Of a stretch of DNA of 64,000 nucleotides, positions 36,597 to 46,494 are shown one piece after another. Position numbers and translations under genes: made by a program. Below the pieces are notes generated by a model. That model did no database searches and had not been told where the DNA came from. It saw nothing but the letters and a program-made list of their open reading frames with translations. Position 1 is the first letter of the stretch, and each line of letters starts with the position of its first letter. The DNA comes from Asticcacaulis benevestitus DSM 16100 = ATCC BAA-896 (GTDB lineage: Bacteria; Pseudomonadota; Alphaproteobacteria; Caulobacterales; Caulobacteraceae): the NCBI RefSeq assembly GCF_000376105.1, contig NZ_AQWM01000003.1, positions 186,001-250,000 on the forward strand, in the 5' to 3' direction.

Positions 36597-36985
36597 GGTT
36601 TCGGACCAACCTTTCACAATCTCTCCCTTCGGGGACGCGTTGAACGCTTCGGACCCCAGTGTCAGGATCCATGAGACTACAATTATGCTTAACGATTGGT
36701 TACCCGATAACTTGAGTCGGGTAAAAATGAAGCTGTTTTGGTAATATTTTTTAACAGAGATTACCGAAGTGTGACTTTTTACCGAAACATTGAGTCCGAA
36801 AGGAGTCACGCAAGTTGTCTTTTTCGCGCAAAGCGTGAATGAGGCCAATTTGCGGCACAAAAAGTCCTAATGAAAGACTAACCGGCGATGGTAAGCGGTT
36901 AGTGATTTGCAGGGGCATTTTTCAACTCAGGCGACGGGCATTGCCCTTGCTAAGGCGCGATAAGTAAGATTATCGCGCCTTGTAT
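36597..36985 (-). promoter_or_regulatory. ftsZ leader/promoter region with three GANTC sites
   Basis: 389 bp between ftsA and ftsZ, AT-richer than the genes. GAGTC (a GANTC site for CcrM methylation) occurs at 36714-36718, 36792-36796 and 36803-36807. GGTAAT (36740-36745) and ATTACC (36760-36765) form an inverted repeat around an AT-rich core. No CtrA TTAA-N7-TTAA match was found by eye. In Caulobacter, ftsZ is known to be activated through GANTC methylation and GcrA, so this region probably serves the same cell-cycle timing. Confidence 0.6.
36952..36981 (-). terminator. Perfect 12-bp hairpin after ftsA
   Basis: AAGGCGCGATAA and TTATCGCGCCTT around GTAAGA, beginning 4 nt after the ftsA stop. 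There is no T-tract, so it may be a transcript-stabilising or pausing hairpin, or a weak terminator that makes ftsZ depend mostly on its own promoter. Confidence 0.6.
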
Positions 36986-38392
36986 TCAGAGATTGCTCTT
37001 CAGCCAGTCGATGACACGTGCCAGGATATTGCCCTGCCCGGCGCTCGGCGCATCGCGCGGACCGATCTTGGCCGCCATGATCTTCTTCACCGGCACCACG
37101 TCGCGCGGACCATAGAGCGTGCGCAGGATAACGCCGGCGGTGGCGGCAAACGACGGACCCGCCGCTGCATCACCGAGGTGCGGGGTGCGCATCGGCTTGC
37201 CGAGACGGCACGGACGGTCGAAGACGCGGATCGCGAGTTCGCGCACGCCGGCCAGTTGCGAAGCGCCGCCGGTCAGCACGATACCCGCGCCGGGCTCGAT
37301 CTGGACGCCGGAAGCCTTGATCTTCTCGCGCAACAGCTCGAACGTTTCTTCGACGCGCGGGGCAATAATGCCCTTGAGGATGGAGCGCGGCACGATGATC
37401 GGCGCGCCGCCCTTATCATCGCCACGCGGCGGGGCCTCGACCGTTTCGCGGTCTTCATGGGCGCTTGCAATGGCCGAGCCGTGCAGGGTCTTGATGCGTT
37501 CGGCGCCGGCAAGCGTGGTGGAAAGACCGCGTGCGATATCGGCCGTAACATGGGCGCCGCCGACATTCAGGCAATCGACATGGACCAGGGTGCCGTTGGC
37601 GAAGATGGCCGCGGTCGTGCTCGACGCGCCCATATCGATGCAGATGCAGCCCAGCTCCTTCTCGTCCTCTTCCAGCGCCGCCACGGCAGCCGCAAGCGGG
37701 GCGCAGACAATCGCCTGCACTTCGAGGTGAGCCTGCGAAACGCAGGTATTGATGTTGTTGAAGACGCTCTCGTCGATGGTCACGACCAGCAGTTCGAGAC
37801 CGAGCGCCCGGCCGTTCAGACCACGCGGATCACGAACGCCATGCTGATCATCGACGCTCCACGCTACCGGCAGCAGGTGGATGGCGCGGCGGTTAGGGAA
37901 ACGGACCTGCGCAAGAGCCGAGGCAATGGCGCGGTTGAGATCGAAATCGGAGATCGGCTTGAGGCCGAGCGACACCTGCGCCGACACCTTGTGCGAGGCG
38001 GTCTGAGCGCCGGGAATAGTGACGCGCACGCCGTGAATCGCCACATTGGCCATGGCCTCGGCACGTTCCACCGCCTGCGCGATCGCCTGAGACGCCGCTT
38101 CCATATCGATGATCGAACCGGCGCGGATGCCCTTGGACTGCACATAGCCGACGCCGGCGATACGGATGGTCTGGTCGGCGTGACGCGCGCCTTCGGGGCG
38201 CATGATGAAGCAGCCGATCTTGGAGGCGCCGAGATCGAGCGACGCGATTAACCCTTGCGAGGCCTGCGGGCGGTTGGCCGCCTCGCCGCTCGTGGTCGGT
38301 TGCGAACGCGCTGGCTTCGCCGCCGGCGCCGGATTCTGGGCGTGATTCTGGGCCTGTTGCTTGGCGTTCTGGCGGTCTTCAAATCGTGACAT
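36986..38392 (-). CDS. ftsA: Cell division protein FtsA
   Basis: A 468-residue actin-fold membrane tether for FtsZ. After a 40-residue Pro/Gln-rich N-terminal extension comes LIASLDLGASKIGCFIMRPEG (phosphate-1 loop), the SHS2/1c domain (IAGVGYVQSKGIRAGSIIDMEAASQAIAQAVERAE), CICIDMGASSTTAAIFANGTLVHVDCLNVGG (phosphate 2), and GIVLTGGASQLAGVRELA. The C-terminus ILARVIDWLKSNL is the amphipathic membrane-targeting helix. 21 bp after ftsQ on the same strand. The N-terminal extension before the ATPase core is longer than in enterobacteria. Confidence 0.96.
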   Translation of the reverse strand: MSRFEDRQNAKQQAQNHAQNPAPAAKPARSQPTTSGEAANRPQASQGLIASLDLGASKIGCFIMRPEGARHADQTIRIAGVGYVQSKGIRAGSIIDMEAASQAIAQAVERAEAMANVAIHGVRVTIPGAQTASHKVSAQVSLGLKPISDFDLNRAIASALAQVRFPNRRAIHLLPVAWSVDDQHGVRDPRGLNGRALGLELLVVTIDESVFNNINTCVSQAHLEVQAIVCAPLAAAVAALEEDEKELGCICIDMGASSTTAAIFANGTLVHVDCLNVGGAHVTADIARGLSTTLAGAERIKTLHGSAIASAHEDRETVEAPPRGDDKGGAPIIVPRSILKGIIAPRVEETFELLREKIKASGVQIEPGAGIVLTGGASQLAGVRELAIRVFDRPCRLGKPMRTPHLGDAAAGPSFAATAGVILRTLYGPRDVVPVKKIMAAKIGPRDAPSAGQGNILARVIDWLKSNL

Positions 38393-38413
38393 GAGTTTCT
38401 ACTTTTGTCAGAC

Positions 38414-39370
38414 TCAGTGAGCAGTACTGGTGGCGGGGTGAACGGCAGGGGCGGGATGGGCTTCGAGCGGGACCACGACAAGCGCATCGGGATCGAGCAG
38501 GTCGATGGAGGCAAAGCCCTGATCCAGCACGCGTTGCTGGGCCATCAGGGCGTCGAGCTTGGCCAGCGCCTGTTCCTGATTGAGCGCCGGCAGCTTGATG
38601 ACCGCCGTGTTCTTGAGCAGGATATTCCAGCGCCGGGTATCGACGCGCTGGAGGGCATAGGTGCGCTGCAAAAGCTCAGGGCGCTGACGCATCAGTTCAA
38701 TGATTTCCGGCGCGGCTTCATTGGCGCCCTCGCCCACCACATAGGGCAGGCCGGTGAACTTGGTCGAGATCGCCTCAGGGATGATATTGCCCTGATCGTC
38801 GATGACCGTGTTCTTGCCATTGTATTGCCAGACAGCGAGACGGGGACGCTCGACCACCTCGATGATCAGCACGCCTGGAAACTGACGGCGCACGGTGGCC
38901 GACTTGACCCAGCCGACATTCTCAACGCTCTTCTGCACGGCGGCGAGATCCATCAGGGCGAACGGCTGGTTCATCTCGAAATCGAGTGCCTTGCGCACAT
39001 CCGGCGAGGCATCGGGGCTGACGCCAACGAGGGAGATTTTTTTGAGCTTCAATCCCATGGCGGCCACGCGGCCATCGGCGAAGCTGACCATGGCGCCGCC
39101 GAGCGCCTGGGCGCGGTGGCCGGTCAGGAGAACGACGCTGAGCAGGCCGGCAATGACGAGCACGGCCAGCCAGGCCGTCAGTTCGCCCGGCATATGGACC
39201 GAGCCGATGACGCGCGGCTTACCCGTGGGCGCAGCCGCCTTACGTCCCGCCGCACGCGGCTTCGCCCCGCCCTGAGACCGCGGCGTTTTCGACGCACCAC
39301 GGACTTCCGGCTTTGCAGCGGTCGGGCTGGCTTGTCGTCTGCCACCACGAACGACAGCGGGCATGGGCAC
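38414..39370 (-). CDS. ftsQ: Cell division protein FtsQ
   Basis: A 318-residue bitopic divisome protein: a long basic, low-complexity cytoplasmic N-terminus (about residues 1-65), one membrane helix (LTAWLAVLVIAGLLSVVLLTG, about 63-83), a POTRA domain (LKKISLVGVSPDASPDVRKALDFEMNQPFALMDLAAVQKSVENVGWVKSATVRRQFPGVLIIEVVERPRLA) and the beta domain. Normally preceded in the dcw cluster by ddl; here the upstream neighbour is an unrelated lipoprotein gene, so the cluster is split at this point. Confidence 0.94.
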   Translation of the reverse strand: MPMPAVVRGGRRQASPTAAKPEVRGASKTPRSQGGAKPRAAGRKAAAPTGKPRVIGSVHMPGELTAWLAVLVIAGLLSVVLLTGHRAQALGGAMVSFADGRVAAMGLKLKKISLVGVSPDASPDVRKALDFEMNQPFALMDLAAVQKSVENVGWVKSATVRRQFPGVLIIEVVERPRLAVWQYNGKNTVIDDQGNIIPEAISTKFTGLPYVVGEGANEAAPEIIELMRQRPELLQRTYALQRVDTRRWNILLKNTAVIKLPALNQEQALAKLDALMAQQRVLDQGFASIDLLDPDALVVVPLEAHPAPAVHPATSTAH

Positions 39371-39559
39371 TCTCCAATTGCATCATGACCGGAAAAAGAG
39401 CGTTCCGCCGCGCACTTGCCCTGCAAGTCCACTCCGTCAAACGCTCCCGCCCGGCTGGTTAAGCGCCCATAAAGCCTCAAACGTCCTTAATAGAGTGATA
39501 ACGTCCGGCGTTTTCGTAAGGAATTTGTAACGATATCCACCCGATTCTTCGCGTGCGGA

Positions 39560-40060
39560 TTAACCGGCTTCGTCTTGCAAATGGCACCTGACCACGGCCG
39601 CCGTCTTTCGCGCCTCAGCGATCTGGTTGATGTAATTGTTGCAGGTCAGCATGTCATTTTCGAAATTGCTGCGGTTGACCGCATGAACCGTTATCAGCAC
39701 GTAAGGCTGCTTGTCTTCAATCTGCCCGAACAGGCGGCTGTCGATGCCCTCCCCCGTCATCGCCATAGCGCGGATGCCTGCGGGAAAGGGGCTCAACTCA
39801 TAACCAAGCTGGATGCGGTTCAATTCATCCGCATTGGCCGCCTTGGGCACAACCGCACGCCCATAATAGAAGGCGTGCACATTGAGATGATAGTCCTTCT
39901 CCTTCATACGCGCCCCCGCCGCCGGCGTCATATCGAGACGAAGGGTGTAGGCAAAGAGGCCCGGCGGCGCCTTTGCCGGCTTCAAGGCGGACATGACCTT
40001 GTCGCACTGACACAGGCTCAGAAGCAGGCAGGCTGACACAACGGCTTTTGCATAGGTCAA
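39560..40060 (-). CDS. Hypothetical lipoprotein, 166 aa
   Basis: Start taken as TTG 40060, six nt after GGGGGG, which puts a lipoprotein signal at the very N-terminus (TYAKAVVSACLLLSLCQC, lipobox around Cys17-Cys19). The frame also opens at 40138, but that part lies inside a palindromic repeat. The mature region (LFAYTLRLDMTPAAGARMKEKDYHLNVHAFYYGRA onward) looks like a small beta-rich periplasmic domain. No family recognised. It sits where ddl would be expected upstream of ftsQ. Confidence 0.65.
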   Translation of the reverse strand: MTYAKAVVSACLLLSLCQCDKVMSALKPAKAPPGLFAYTLRLDMTPAAGARMKEKDYHLNVHAFYYGRAVVPKAANADELNRIQLGYELSPFPAGIRAMAMTGEGIDSRLFGQIEDKQPYVLITVHAVNRSNFENDMLTCNNYINQIAEARKTAAVVRCHLQDEAG

Positions 40061-40123
40061 GATCAGCCCCCCGTGGCTTAAACAAAAGGCTGAGCATATC
40101 AGCTTACCAGCAATCTGACAATC

Positions 40124-40230
40124 TAGAGCCCATTCCAATCTGATTGGATCAGATCGGAATGGGCTCTATATTTTTTGCTTTTACGCGCTTTTTGATCCGA
40201 AAAGTGCGTCACACTTTTCGAAAAGCGCTC
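40124..40230 (+). repeat. Palindromic extragenic repeat, copy B
   Basis: Second copy of the element at 993-1096, same orientation. Here the first palindrome is almost perfect: arms of about 22 bp (AGAGCCCATTCC... and ...GGAATGGGCTCT) around GATTGGATC with one mismatch, then TTTTTTGCTTTTACGCGC, and the second hairpin CCGAAAAGTGCG / ACTTTTCG. It fills the gap between the minus-strand rraB stop and the upstream end of the lipoprotein gene. Confidence 0.85.
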
Positions 40231-40234
40231 ACAT

Positions 40235-40606
40235 CTAGCTCAGGTCTTCGCTCTCGGCCGACACCTCGAAACAACCCCAGCCGTCATTGCGGCCGCCAAA
40301 CGGCATGGCGATGCCGCTCAGCTCTTTCTCGAACTGGGTGATAGCGGCGTGGTCAGGCACCATATGCCGCGTCACCGTCACGTCCCACTTGCCGGTATTG
40401 GCATCGTCATCCGACTGCGCCTCCCAGGGGCCAAGCTCGACCTCATAGCCTTCGGCGTCCATCATGGCCGAAAAGGTTTCCGCCGTACCTTCATCGGGGA
40501 ACAGCAGCGAGAAATCGATATCGCGCGGCTGGCTCAGGTCATCCCCCGCCGCCTGCATCCGCCGCAGCACGTCGCCGTTTTCGTCATTGGGAAAGTCGAT
40601 CGTCAT
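40235..40606 (-). CDS. RraB-family ribonuclease E inhibitor-like protein
   Basis: A 123-residue acidic protein: NDENGDVLRRMQAAGDDLSQPRDIDFSLLFPDEGTAETFSAMMDAEGYEVELGPWE, then WDVTVTRHMVPDHAAITQFEKELSGIAMPFGGRNDGWGCFEVS, the pattern of the RraB/DUF1260 family (regulator of RNase E activity B). In E. coli RraB binds RNase E and alters degradosome make-up; the same activity here is inferred. ATG 40606 is the homology-supported start. Monocistronic; its stop lies 5 nt from repeat copy B. Confidence 0.82.
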   Translation of the reverse strand: MTIDFPNDENGDVLRRMQAAGDDLSQPRDIDFSLLFPDEGTAETFSAMMDAEGYEVELGPWEAQSDDDANTGKWDVTVTRHMVPDHAAITQFEKELSGIAMPFGGRNDGWGCFEVSAESEDLS

Positions 40607-40684
40607 AGCAGGCTCCAAAAAGAAAGGCGGATGAGAGAGGCCCTCACCCGCCGCTTTTAACATAATGTGTAGGGTCGCATAGCT

Positions 40685-42604
<1,920 letters not shown>

Positions 42605-42702
42605 GCCAATGTCTATCCTCAATATGGCCCGAATCCGGAGCCACCCCTCCACGGGGTCTTCACTACGTCATTCACCCATATAGGATGTGAAACCGGGTTT
42701 CG

Positions 42703-44037
42703 CTACACGCCATTGCAAACCACAGGCCATGAATCGCTGTCAATATGGCTTTCCCGCGTGATCTGCCCCATGGCGGCGTAAAACCGCGGCGTCACCAGAC
42801 AGGTAACACGGGTTTTGTTATAGGTAGCGGGTGTTAAAGAGGTGTTGGCCGCGGCGCTATGCATCAACAGTTTCTTTTGATGGTCTTTTTCACTGACCGG
42901 CAGACTGCCGCGCAAGACCGCCGGCAGGGCGTGCAGCGCCTTGCGGTCCGCCGTGTCAAGATCGGCGCGAACGCCTTGCGATGGCAGGATGCGCATAGCC
43001 TGCGCGGCCACAAGGGCAAAGCGGCCATCCCAGACGGCTTCGACGCCGGGCTCCAGTTCCACAATGGGCGAGGTTTGCCGCCCGATATCGCCGGTTTCAC
43101 GGCTGATCGAGATGCGATTTTCCTGTCGCTGCAGACGCGCGCCGCACAGGGTCAGGGCCTTGCCGTCGGACAGGCGCGCATACAAATGTTCCAGACGCGC
43201 GCGCTTCGGCAGCCTGTCGCCGCCACCGGCGCAGACCGCCGCCGCCGACAGGAGTTTCAGCGCCGGCTCCAGCGGCAAACTATAAAACACATCGGCCCTG
43301 AAGGCGATCACGCCAAGCGCGGCGAAGGTGTCCGCGTGCAGAAGACCAGCCATATCCGGCGGCATGATGTTTTCCCGCGCCTCGATCGGCACGTCCTGCT
43401 CGCGCAACAGCCTCCGCGTCCGTGCCCGCAGCGATGCCGGATTGTCGTTCGACGGATCATCGATCCAACTCGCATCGATCTCACGCAGATAGTCGCGCAG
43501 GGCTTCGCGGCGGATATCGAGCAACGGCCGGTACAGAAACACGCCCCGCCCTTCCGGCCAGACCGGCGACGGTGACCACACCTGCGGCGTGCCGACATTG
43601 GAGCCTTGCCCGCGCATAGCCGCAGCCTCGGCAATATCATCGGCGGTATGGGCCAGGCACAGCACGGATGCGCTCTTTTGCCTCGCCGCCTGCGCCAACA
43701 GCGCATGACGCGCCAGACGCGCCGCTGCCGATAAGCCCGAGGCCGGCTTCTCGCCCTGCCAATACAGCGCGGTAAAGCCGGCGCCGACCCGCGCCGCATG
43801 ATCCGCCACCGATTGCGTCCACTGGGGGCTTAAAGGATTGAGGCCATGATCGACGCAGAAGACCTCAAGCGGTCGGCGCTTTACATTTTTTTGGTTCCAT
43901 TCGGCCAGAGCATAGAGCAGGGCTACGGAATCGCCTCCGCCGGAGACAGCGATCCCCAGCGGACCGTCGCCGTCGAGGCGTTCGGCAAAATGCGTGAAGT
44001 CAGAGCGCAGACGGGCGCGCTCTAAACCGCCCCGCAC
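42703..44037 (-). CDS. tilS: tRNA(Ile)-lysidine synthase TilS
   Basis: A 444-residue enzyme that places lysidine at C34 of tRNA-Ile(CAU). The PP-loop is LGIAVSGGGDSVALLYAL (about residues 28-45), followed by VFCVDHGLNPLSPQWTQSV and LCLAHTADDIAEAAAMR. The C-terminal tRNA-binding part is present but divergent. Its start overlaps the end of cpoB by 16 bp, so it is translated from the tail of the tol-pal-cpoB transcript. Confidence 0.93.
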   Translation of the reverse strand: MRGGLERARLRSDFTHFAERLDGDGPLGIAVSGGGDSVALLYALAEWNQKNVKRRPLEVFCVDHGLNPLSPQWTQSVADHAARVGAGFTALYWQGEKPASGLSAAARLARHALLAQAARQKSASVLCLAHTADDIAEAAAMRGQGSNVGTPQVWSPSPVWPEGRGVFLYRPLLDIRREALRDYLREIDASWIDDPSNDNPASLRARTRRLLREQDVPIEARENIMPPDMAGLLHADTFAALGVIAFRADVFYSLPLEPALKLLSAAAVCAGGGDRLPKRARLEHLYARLSDGKALTLCGARLQRQENRISISRETGDIGRQTSPIVELEPGVEAVWDGRFALVAAQAMRILPSQGVRADLDTADRKALHALPAVLRGSLPVSEKDHQKKLLMHSAAANTSLTPATYNKTRVTCLVTPRFYAAMGQITRESHIDSDSWPVVCNGV

Positions 44038-44978
44038 CTGTTCTTGTCCTTGAGCGTCTTGGCCTGACTGCGCGTCTCGCTGGTTGCGGACTTGGCGTAG
44101 ACCTTGTCAAACTGCGTCAGGGCCGAACAGGCATCGGTCGGGCGATTGCTGTCGCTTAAGGATTGCGCCAGTTTCACGGTCGCTTCCGGCGCCCATGACG
44201 TCTTGGGCCAGCCTTTGAGCGAGGTGGCGTACGCCGCCACGGCGCCCGACGAATCGGACTTCATGGCGCGGATCTGGCCCAGACGGAACCAGGCTTCCGG
44301 CAGTTGCGTGGCTTGTGGCCAGGCCGTGGTGAAGGCTTCAAAGGCGCGACCGGCGTCATCGGTCTGGCCGGAACTCATCAGGTTAAACGCCTGCTCAAAA
44401 TCGCCCTCGGCATTGCCGGTCGAGGCCGGCGGCGGCGGCGGCGGTGCGAGTTGCGCGTCGATGTCCTTGATGTGGGCGTCGGCCAGATCGGCGCGCTTGA
44501 CCAGGGTGTCCATGCGGGCGTTCTGGTTGGTAAGCTGCTGGATCAGTTGCTGGTTCTGGTGCTGCAGTTCCTCGATCTGGCCGATCAGGGTGGTGATCGT
44601 GCCGGTCTGCTCATCCTGCTTGCGCGACATGTTATCGACCGTGGCCTGCAATGCCACCACTTCGGGATCGGGCTCGATCAGGATCGGCGGTGCGCCCTTC
44701 TTGTTCTCGACGCGCGATACGGCGCGTTCGAGCTTGCGCACATTACGATCGAGCTTCTGCAGCTTCTTGGCATCCCACACCGTATTGTCGGTGGGCTGCT
44801 GGCCGGGGATTTCCTTGTCGTCTTCGTCGTCGAAAATCTGGGCATGAGCGTCTGCGGGCGTAAAGGCGGTCAGGCTTACGACGCTGAGGGGCAGCGACAG
44901 GGCCATAAGGGACAGACCGGCCACAGCCTTGCCGCGAGCAACAAAACCCAGCCGCGTGTTTTTGAAAGACTTACCCAT
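44022..44978 (-). CDS. cpoB: Tol-Pal system protein CpoB (YbgF)
   Basis: A 318-residue periplasmic protein. Signal sequence about residues 15-45 (AVAGLSLMALSLPLSVVSLTAFTPADAHA), a coiled coil (about 70-165, LDRNVRKLERAVSRVENKK ... IGQIEELQHQNQQLIQQLTNQNARMDTLVKR) and C-terminal TPRs (FEQAFNLMSSGQTDDAGRAFEAFTTAWPQATQLPEAWFRLGQI). CpoB coordinates Tol-Pal constriction with peptidoglycan synthesis. I start at ATG 44978 (MGKSFKNTRLGF). A truncated CsgG/SH3 gene lies between it and pal. Confidence 0.93.
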   Translation of the reverse strand: MGKSFKNTRLGFVARGKAVAGLSLMALSLPLSVVSLTAFTPADAHAQIFDDEDDKEIPGQQPTDNTVWDAKKLQKLDRNVRKLERAVSRVENKKGAPPILIEPDPEVVALQATVDNMSRKQDEQTGTITTLIGQIEELQHQNQQLIQQLTNQNARMDTLVKRADLADAHIKDIDAQLAPPPPPPASTGNAEGDFEQAFNLMSSGQTDDAGRAFEAFTTAWPQATQLPEAWFRLGQIRAMKSDSSGAVAAYATSLKGWPKTSWAPEATVKLAQSLSDSNRPTDACSALTQFDKVYAKSATSETRSQAKTLKDKNRCGAV

Positions 44979-45139
44979 GATCAAATCCTGCCCGCCACAA
45001 TACTCTGAAGAATGTGCCATATCGAAGCACACTTGCATTATAGTTAGCAATATAGTCTGGCTGAAATAAGACACAAAGCGTGATCAGCGCCTGAACGGGT
45101 GCGTCGGATCGCGAAACACCCGTTTTTGACGAAGCGGCT

Positions 45140-45670
45140 TTATTGCGAGGCCGAGAGGTTGTCGTTCTTCACCCAGCCGACATTGTCGTTATCGTCAGCC
45201 ACTTCCCAATACATGCCGTCCTTGGTGCCGGTGGGGTAGACCACGAGGCCGACAGGCAGCGCGCGCAGCACCTTGCCAGTGGGCGATGGCGCCGAGCGCA
45301 GGGTGGTGGCGGTCTGGACCGTGTAGCTGCGGCTCGGCGCCGCGGCCTTGCCGCCCACGTCGATGCCGCCGAGATTATTGACCATCTCGGTGTAGGCCAC
45401 CATGAAGGCCTGGGTCACGATCTTGCCGATATCGGTGTCTTCGTAACCGCCGCCAACGGCGCCGCCGAAGCCGACATAGCCACCTGCGCCCCAGCTCAGA
45501 TCGCTTTTGGCGGCATGGCCTTCAAACGTATTGGATTCCGAGGTGCGCACATCGGTCAGGGACAGAAACACGTCGGATTCGAGCTTTTTGGTGCGCAGGC
45601 CGCCCCTGGAAACACCAGCACAAAACGCATCATGCCCCCTGACCTTACGATCAGGAGGCATGATTTTCAA
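45140..45670 (-). pseudogene. CsgG-like/SH3 protein lacking its N-terminal half
   Basis: From about 45598 down, the frame reads KKLESDVFLSLTDVRTSESNTFEGHAAKSDLSWG, a glycine-rich stretch and EDTDIGKIVTQAFMVAYTEMVNNL, resembling the C-terminal part of CsgG-family lipoproteins, then a bacterial SH3 domain (YTVQTATTLRSAPSPTGKVLRALPVG...VGWVKNDNLSASQ, last 65 residues). The signal peptide, lipobox and first half of the CsgG domain are absent, and the codons before it lie in a palindrome next to pal. I read it as a 5'-truncated remnant; a short cytoplasmic product is possible but unlikely to be functional. Confidence 0.55.
45631..45662 (-). terminator. Palindrome downstream of pal
   Basis: CATGCCCCCTGA and TCAGGAGGCATG (one mismatch in 12 bp, or a G-U pair on the minus strand) around an 8-nt loop, about 30 nt after the pal stop. 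There is no clear T-tract after it on the minus strand. It may end the tolB-pal transcript and also marks the breakpoint of the truncated CsgG-like gene. Confidence 0.5.
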
Positions 45671-45693
45671 ATCAAAAAAAAGACTGTGAGGTC

Positions 45694-46251
45694 TTATTGC
45701 GCGCCCGAGGTAAGGCTGGTGTGGGCGTTACGGTTCTTTTCCCACGACGCTTCACCCGAACCATCGTCGATCGGGCTTTCCTTGCCATAGGAGATGGTCG
45801 AGATACGGCCGGGAACAACGCCCTTGCCGGTCAGGAAGTCAGACACGGCCTGCGCGCGGCGGGCGCCCAGAGCGAAGTTGTATTCGCGGGTGCCGCGTTC
45901 GTCGGCATTGCCTTCGATGCGGATATTGACGGCGGGATAGCGCACGAGCCAGGCGGCCTGGGCTGCCAGGATGCCTTGCGCGTCAGCGCGGATGCTGGAG
46001 GAATCTGTGTCGAAATAGACGCGATCACCCACATTCACGACGAAATCCTGTTGCGAACCCGGAACGATGCCCGGCAGCGGCGCGGTAGCGACAGGCTGTT
46101 GGGCAGGCGGTGGGGTCGGGGTGCTGGTAACCGGCGGAGGGGTCGGTGCCGGCGTGTCTACCACGGGCTCCTTCTTGGTACAGGCCGCGACGGAGGCCAG
46201 AATAAGGGCTGCCAAAGCAATCTTGGCGGCGGATTTGGTCGTTACCGTCAT
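45694..46251 (-). CDS. pal: Peptidoglycan-associated lipoprotein Pal
   Basis: A 185-residue outer-membrane lipoprotein with signal and lipobox (KIALAALILASVAAC), a proline-rich spacer (VVDTPAPTPPPVTSTPTPPPAQQ) and an OmpA-like peptidoglycan-binding domain (VYFDTDSSSIRADAQGIL, VNIRIEGNADERGTREYNFALGARRAQAVSDFL, ISYGKE). ATG 46251 is chosen because GAGAGGA lies 6 nt upstream; the ATG at 46266 is within that site. Last canonical tol-pal gene before the remnant and cpoB. Confidence 0.95.
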   Translation of the reverse strand: MTVTTKSAAKIALAALILASVAACTKKEPVVDTPAPTPPPVTSTPTPPPAQQPVATAPLPGIVPGSQQDFVVNVGDRVYFDTDSSSIRADAQGILAAQAAWLVRYPAVNIRIEGNADERGTREYNFALGARRAQAVSDFLTGKGVVPGRISTISYGKESPIDDGSGEASWEKNRNAHTSLTSGAQ

Positions 46252-46494
46252 AAGAAGTCCTCTCATTTTTCAATAATAATCGCGGAAGTATCCCACTGTT
46301 TTGTGACCGGATTATGCACAAAACTCACAAAAGATACGATGATATGCCTATTAACTTTTGTCAAACCCTCGTCTGGAAATTTCCATATAAATGGACCGTT
46401 TTGATCCAACCGGGGGTTTGCGCTCAATAACGAACCGGATTTACCTCAAATTTCATAAATTTTCAGTTCGTCCTTATGGTTAGCTTTTCCTGAC

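Noticed and set aside
36740-36765. CtrA box TTAA-N7-TTAA in the ftsZ leader
   Set aside because: The best candidate, TTAA then TTAC, has a 6-nt spacer and an imperfect second half.
36597-36860. N-terminal extension of FtsZ by 88 residues
   Set aside because: The extra residues do not resemble FtsZ, and the region carries GANTC sites and AT-rich promoter sequence.
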